Notes under the pieces: model-generated
The model's input: only the letters and a program-made list of their open reading frames with translations
What the model was told of the DNA's origin: nothing
Database searches by the model: none
Assembly: GCA_013360405.1 (NCBI GenBank)
Contig: JABWBR010000031.1
Location: 1-53,941, forward strand
Direction: 5' to 3'
From: Saprospiraceae bacterium
GTDB taxonomy: Bacteria > Bacteroidota > Bacteroidia > Chitinophagales > Saprospiraceae
Length of the DNA stretch: 53,941 nt
Part shown: piece after piece, positions 52,032-53,941 of the stretch
Layout of the letters: each line of letters begins with the position of its first letter
Numbering within the stretch: position 1 is the first letter of the stretch
Position numbers and translations under genes: made by a program

Positions 52032-53480
52032 ATGATGAGAGATCATGCAACAGTCTGGGACAGTTGTCTGCAGACGATCCGGAAGAGTGTCCCCATGCAG
52101 AGCTACAAAACGTGGTTTGAACCGATTAGACCCGTTAAGCTCGAGCACAACGCCCTTACGATCCAAGTACCCAACCGCTTCTTTTACGAGTGGTTGGAAG
52201 AGCATTACGTTGCATTGCTAAAGACAACTATTAGGCGAGAACTTGGCGACAGAGGCAAGTTGGAGTACCATATCCTTACTAGTAATGGCAACGGCATTAG
52301 TAATGGAAATGGCAACGGTCACCATGTAGACCAGACAGGGCCGGTTGCGGCAAAAGCTGCCGATGGACTTGTACCGGGTATGATAGACACGGAGCATATC
52401 AAAAATCCGTTTGTCATTCCCGGTATTAAAAAGGTGAAAATTGACCCCCAACTCAATCCTCAGTATACATTTGATACGTATATAGAAGGAGACTGCAACC
52501 GCCTGGCGCGTTCTGCCGGGCTTGCCATCGCCAGAAAACCGGGTGAAACTTCGTTTAACCCCCTGGTTATATTTGGCGACACGGGGCTGGGGAAAACCCA
52601 CCTGGCACAAGCCATCGGCAACGACGTACTGGCTCGTTTCCCCAATAAGACGGTTTTGTATGTGAGCTCTGAGAAGTTTACCCAGCAAATCATCCAGTCG
52701 ATTAAAAATAACGCCGTCAACGACTTTGTCAACTTCTACCAGTTAGTTGACGTACTTATCGTGGATGACATCCAGTTTTTAGCTAACAAGCAAAAAACGC
52801 AGGAGATCTTCTTCCATATCTTCAACCAATTGCACCAGGGAGGTAAGCAAATCGTATTAACCTCCGACCGCCCTCCCAAGATGCTCGACGGTATGGAAGA
52901 GCGGCTTATCTCCCGCTTCAAGTGGGGCTTGTCGGCCGACCTCCAGGCGCCCGACCTGGAAACCCGCATGGCTATCATCGAAGCCAAGATGAACCGCGAA
53001 GGCTTAGATATCCCTCAAGATGTAGTTGAATTTATCTGCTACAACATCCAAAACAATATTCGCGAACTGGAAGGCGTACTGGTATCGCTCATTGCCCAAT
53101 CGTCGCTCAACCGCCGCGAGGTAGACCTCGACCTGGCCCGCGAAGTGGTGCGCAACTTCGTATCCCATATTAATGAAGAAATCAACGTAGACTTTATCCA
53201 AAAGCTTGTAGCAGAGCACTTTAACCTCCCCGTTGAAAAACTGCAAAGTAAAACCAGAAAACGATCTATCGTAATAGCCCGCCAGCTTTCTATGTACCTG
53301 GCCAAAAATCTCACCGATAAGTCGCTGAAAGCCATCGGAGATACTTTTGGCGGCCGCGATCACAGCACGGTGATCTATTCTTGTAAAACGGTACAGGATC
53401 TGATGGAAACCGACGCTATTTTTAAAGATACGGTATCCGAACTGGAGAAGAAGATCAGGCTGAGTCTTAATGATAAATGA
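52032..53480 (+). CDS. dnaA: Chromosomal replication initiator DnaA
   Basis: 482 aa; ATG at 52032, with a second ATG at 52035. Domain I (about 5-80, VWDSCLQTIRKSVPMQSYKTWFEPI) is followed by a short linker with an Asn/Gly repeat (85-97). The AAA+ domain III has Walker A GDTGLGKT (182-189), Walker B VLIVDDIQFL and sensor region LTSDRPP. Domain IV ends with the DnaA signature GGRDHSTVIYSCKTV, the DNA-binding helix-turn-helix. It binds DnaA boxes and opens the origin. It is a single gene with a long AT-rich upstream region and a foldback repeat directly after the stop codon. Confidence 0.97.
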   Translation: MMRDHATVWDSCLQTIRKSVPMQSYKTWFEPIRPVKLEHNALTIQVPNRFFYEWLEEHYVALLKTTIRRELGDRGKLEYHILTSNGNGISNGNGNGHHVDQTGPVAAKAADGLVPGMIDTEHIKNPFVIPGIKKVKIDPQLNPQYTFDTYIEGDCNRLARSAGLAIARKPGETSFNPLVIFGDTGLGKTHLAQAIGNDVLARFPNKTVLYVSSEKFTQQIIQSIKNNAVNDFVNFYQLVDVLIVDDIQFLANKQKTQEIFFHIFNQLHQGGKQIVLTSDRPPKMLDGMEERLISRFKWGLSADLQAPDLETRMAIIEAKMNREGLDIPQDVVEFICYNIQNNIRELEGVLVSLIAQSSLNRREVDLDLAREVVRNFVSHINEEINVDFIQKLVAEHFNLPVEKLQSKTRKRSIVIARQLSMYLAKNLTDKSLKAIGDTFGGRDHSTVIYSCKTVQDLMETDAIFKDTVSELEKKIRLSLNDK

Positions 53481-53573
53481 GGGTTTATGAGGGTTGATGA
53501 GGGTTTATAAGGGTTTATAAGGGTTGATGAAAGTTTATAGACTCTCATAAACCCTTATAAACCCTCATAAACA
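53478..53573. repeat. Foldback element after dnaA (TGAGGGTTTATGA units)
   Basis: Left-hand units TGAGGGTTTATGAGGGTTGA and TAAGGGTTTA (53478-53530) are mirrored by CTCATAAACCCTTATAAACC (53544-53573), making a long imperfect hairpin. It belongs to the same family as 6101-6188. The dnaA TGA stop is its first three bases. Confidence 0.8.
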
Positions 53574-53638
53574 ACCCGAGGAACTTCTCGGCCTTCATCT
53601 TTGTTTCAAGGATAAAGAAAAATATTTGGCTTGATAGG

Positions 53639-53669
53639 TTTGGATTTTTGAGCTTGATAATTACCTTTG
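53639..53669 (+). promoter_or_regulatory. Promoter of the tRNA-Ser gene
   Basis: TTTG (53639-53642), 19-nt spacer, TACCTTTG (53662-53669): a full match to the Bacteroidota consensus TTTG-N19-TAnnTTTG, ending 37 nt before the tRNA. Confidence 0.65.
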
Positions 53670-53706
53670 TGATCGCTTTTTTAAAAAGCCAATCAAGCAC
53701 AATGCA

Positions 53707-53795
53707 GGTGACGTGGGTGAGTGGCTGAAACCACCGGTTTGCTAAACCGACGTACTCTGAAAGGGGTACCGAGGGTTCGAATCCCTCCGTCACCG
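53707..53795 (+). tRNA. tRNA-Ser (anticodon GCT)
   Basis: 89 nt with acceptor arms GGTGACG (53707-53713) / CGTCACC (53788-53794), discriminator G, D-arm with GTGGCTGAAACCAC, anticodon loop TTGCTAA (anticodon GCT, decoding AGC/AGU), the long variable arm expected for tRNA-Ser, and T-arm GAGGGTTCGAATCCCTC. No encoded CCA, consistent with need for the CCA-adding enzyme in this window. A good promoter lies upstream. Confidence 0.95.
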
Positions 53796-53844
53796 CTTTT
53801 CTTTCCTCAGCTATTTTCAACGAATTTTTTCGGGATGTAGCTTA

Positions 53845-53916
53845 CGGGATGTAGCGCAGTCCGGTAGCGCATCCCGACTCTTAAGGAGTCGGGAGGGTCC
53901 CAGGTTCAAAGCCGAG
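53845..53916 (+). pseudogene. tRNA-like sequence, degenerate
   Basis: It begins like a tRNA (CGGGATGTAGCGCAGTCCGG, acceptor 5' half plus D-arm GCGC…GCGC) and has TTCAAA of a T-loop. The middle, however, is a 9-bp hairpin TCCCGACTC/GAGTCGGGA with a 5-nt loop instead of a 5+7 anticodon arm, the T-stem does not pair, and the 3' acceptor (CATCCCG) is absent. Another 5' fragment, CGGGATGTAG, precedes it at 53831. Likely decayed tRNA copies, or sequencing/assembly error near a contig end. Confidence 0.5.
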
Positions 53917-53929
53917 GAAGACAAAAATA

Positions 53930-53941
53930 CGGGATGTAGCG
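53930..53941 (+). other. Start of a further tRNA-like copy, cut by the window end
   Basis: CGGGATGTAGCG repeats the first 12 nt of the tRNA-like sequence at 53845 and probably begins another tRNA gene of the same 5' sequence. Too short to identify. Confidence 0.4.

Noticed and set aside
53545-53820. 91-aa minus-strand ORF with GFEPSVPLSEYVGLANRWF
   Set aside because: It is the antisense translation of tRNA-Ser and a well-known false-gene pattern.

Overview
The window looks like chromosomal DNA of a Bacteroidota bacterium, most likely from the Saprospiraceae or a close relative (inference). Three things point there. Secreted proteins carry type IX secretion (T9SS) C-terminal sorting domains of both type A and the gliding-motility-associated (CHU_C) type B. 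Several upstream regions match the Bacteroidota promoter pattern TTTG-N19-20-TAnnTTTG. The gene families are typical: DUF3857/transglutaminase pairs, IgGFc-binding-like surface proteins, NhaD and CHAT/TPR proteins. The last 5 kb is a housekeeping block: dusB, a CCA-adding enzyme, dnaA and tRNA-Ser(GCT).

Layout. 1-3.2 kb is the 3' end of an RHS polymorphic toxin with a zinc-metalloprotease-like tip, a small candidate immunity lipoprotein, a nested palindromic element and a decayed RHS-core remnant. 3.2-14.6 kb holds an M16 peptidase, an IgGFc-binding/CHU_C surface protein, a prolyl oligopeptidase lipoprotein and two overlapping DUF3857/transglutaminase genes. 14.7-19.4 kb is an SGNH / LysM-SGNH / MBOAT operon that probably O-acetylates an envelope polymer. 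20-30.9 kb holds a beta-barrel-like protein, a large PPC/BACON repeat protein, and then a compact unit of sigma factor, membrane anti-sigma-like protein, papain-like protease and TPR-CHAT protease. 30.9-32.7 kb is a btaA-btaB pair for betaine lipid. 32.9-37.9 kb holds a carboxylesterase, a tricorn-protease pseudogene disrupted by a GC-rich repeat, an alpha/beta hydrolase and a CPBP protease. 39.1-43.4 kb is an EVE-McrB / ankyrin lipoprotein / McrC operon in which all three genes overlap by 4 nt. 43.5-48.7 kb holds a four-PDZ T9SS cargo protein, a DUF4403 lipoprotein, a small lipoprotein and NhaD. 48.8-53.9 kb is the housekeeping block and a degenerate tRNA-like tract.

The most interesting loci are the McrBC-type operon with an apparently exported ankyrin protein between reader/motor and nuclease, and the sigma/anti-sigma/papain/CHAT unit, which pairs two caspase- or papain-like cysteine proteases under what looks like its own sigma factor. 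A third theme is the intergenic DNA. Many gene ends, mostly convergent ones, carry foldback or tandem-repeat elements, including a perfect 56-bp palindrome. One GC-rich repeat family occurs both between genes and inside a broken gene.

Limits: everything was read by eye. Family calls rest on motifs and overall resemblance, without database searches. Residue numbers refer to the start chosen in each entry and could be off by a few.
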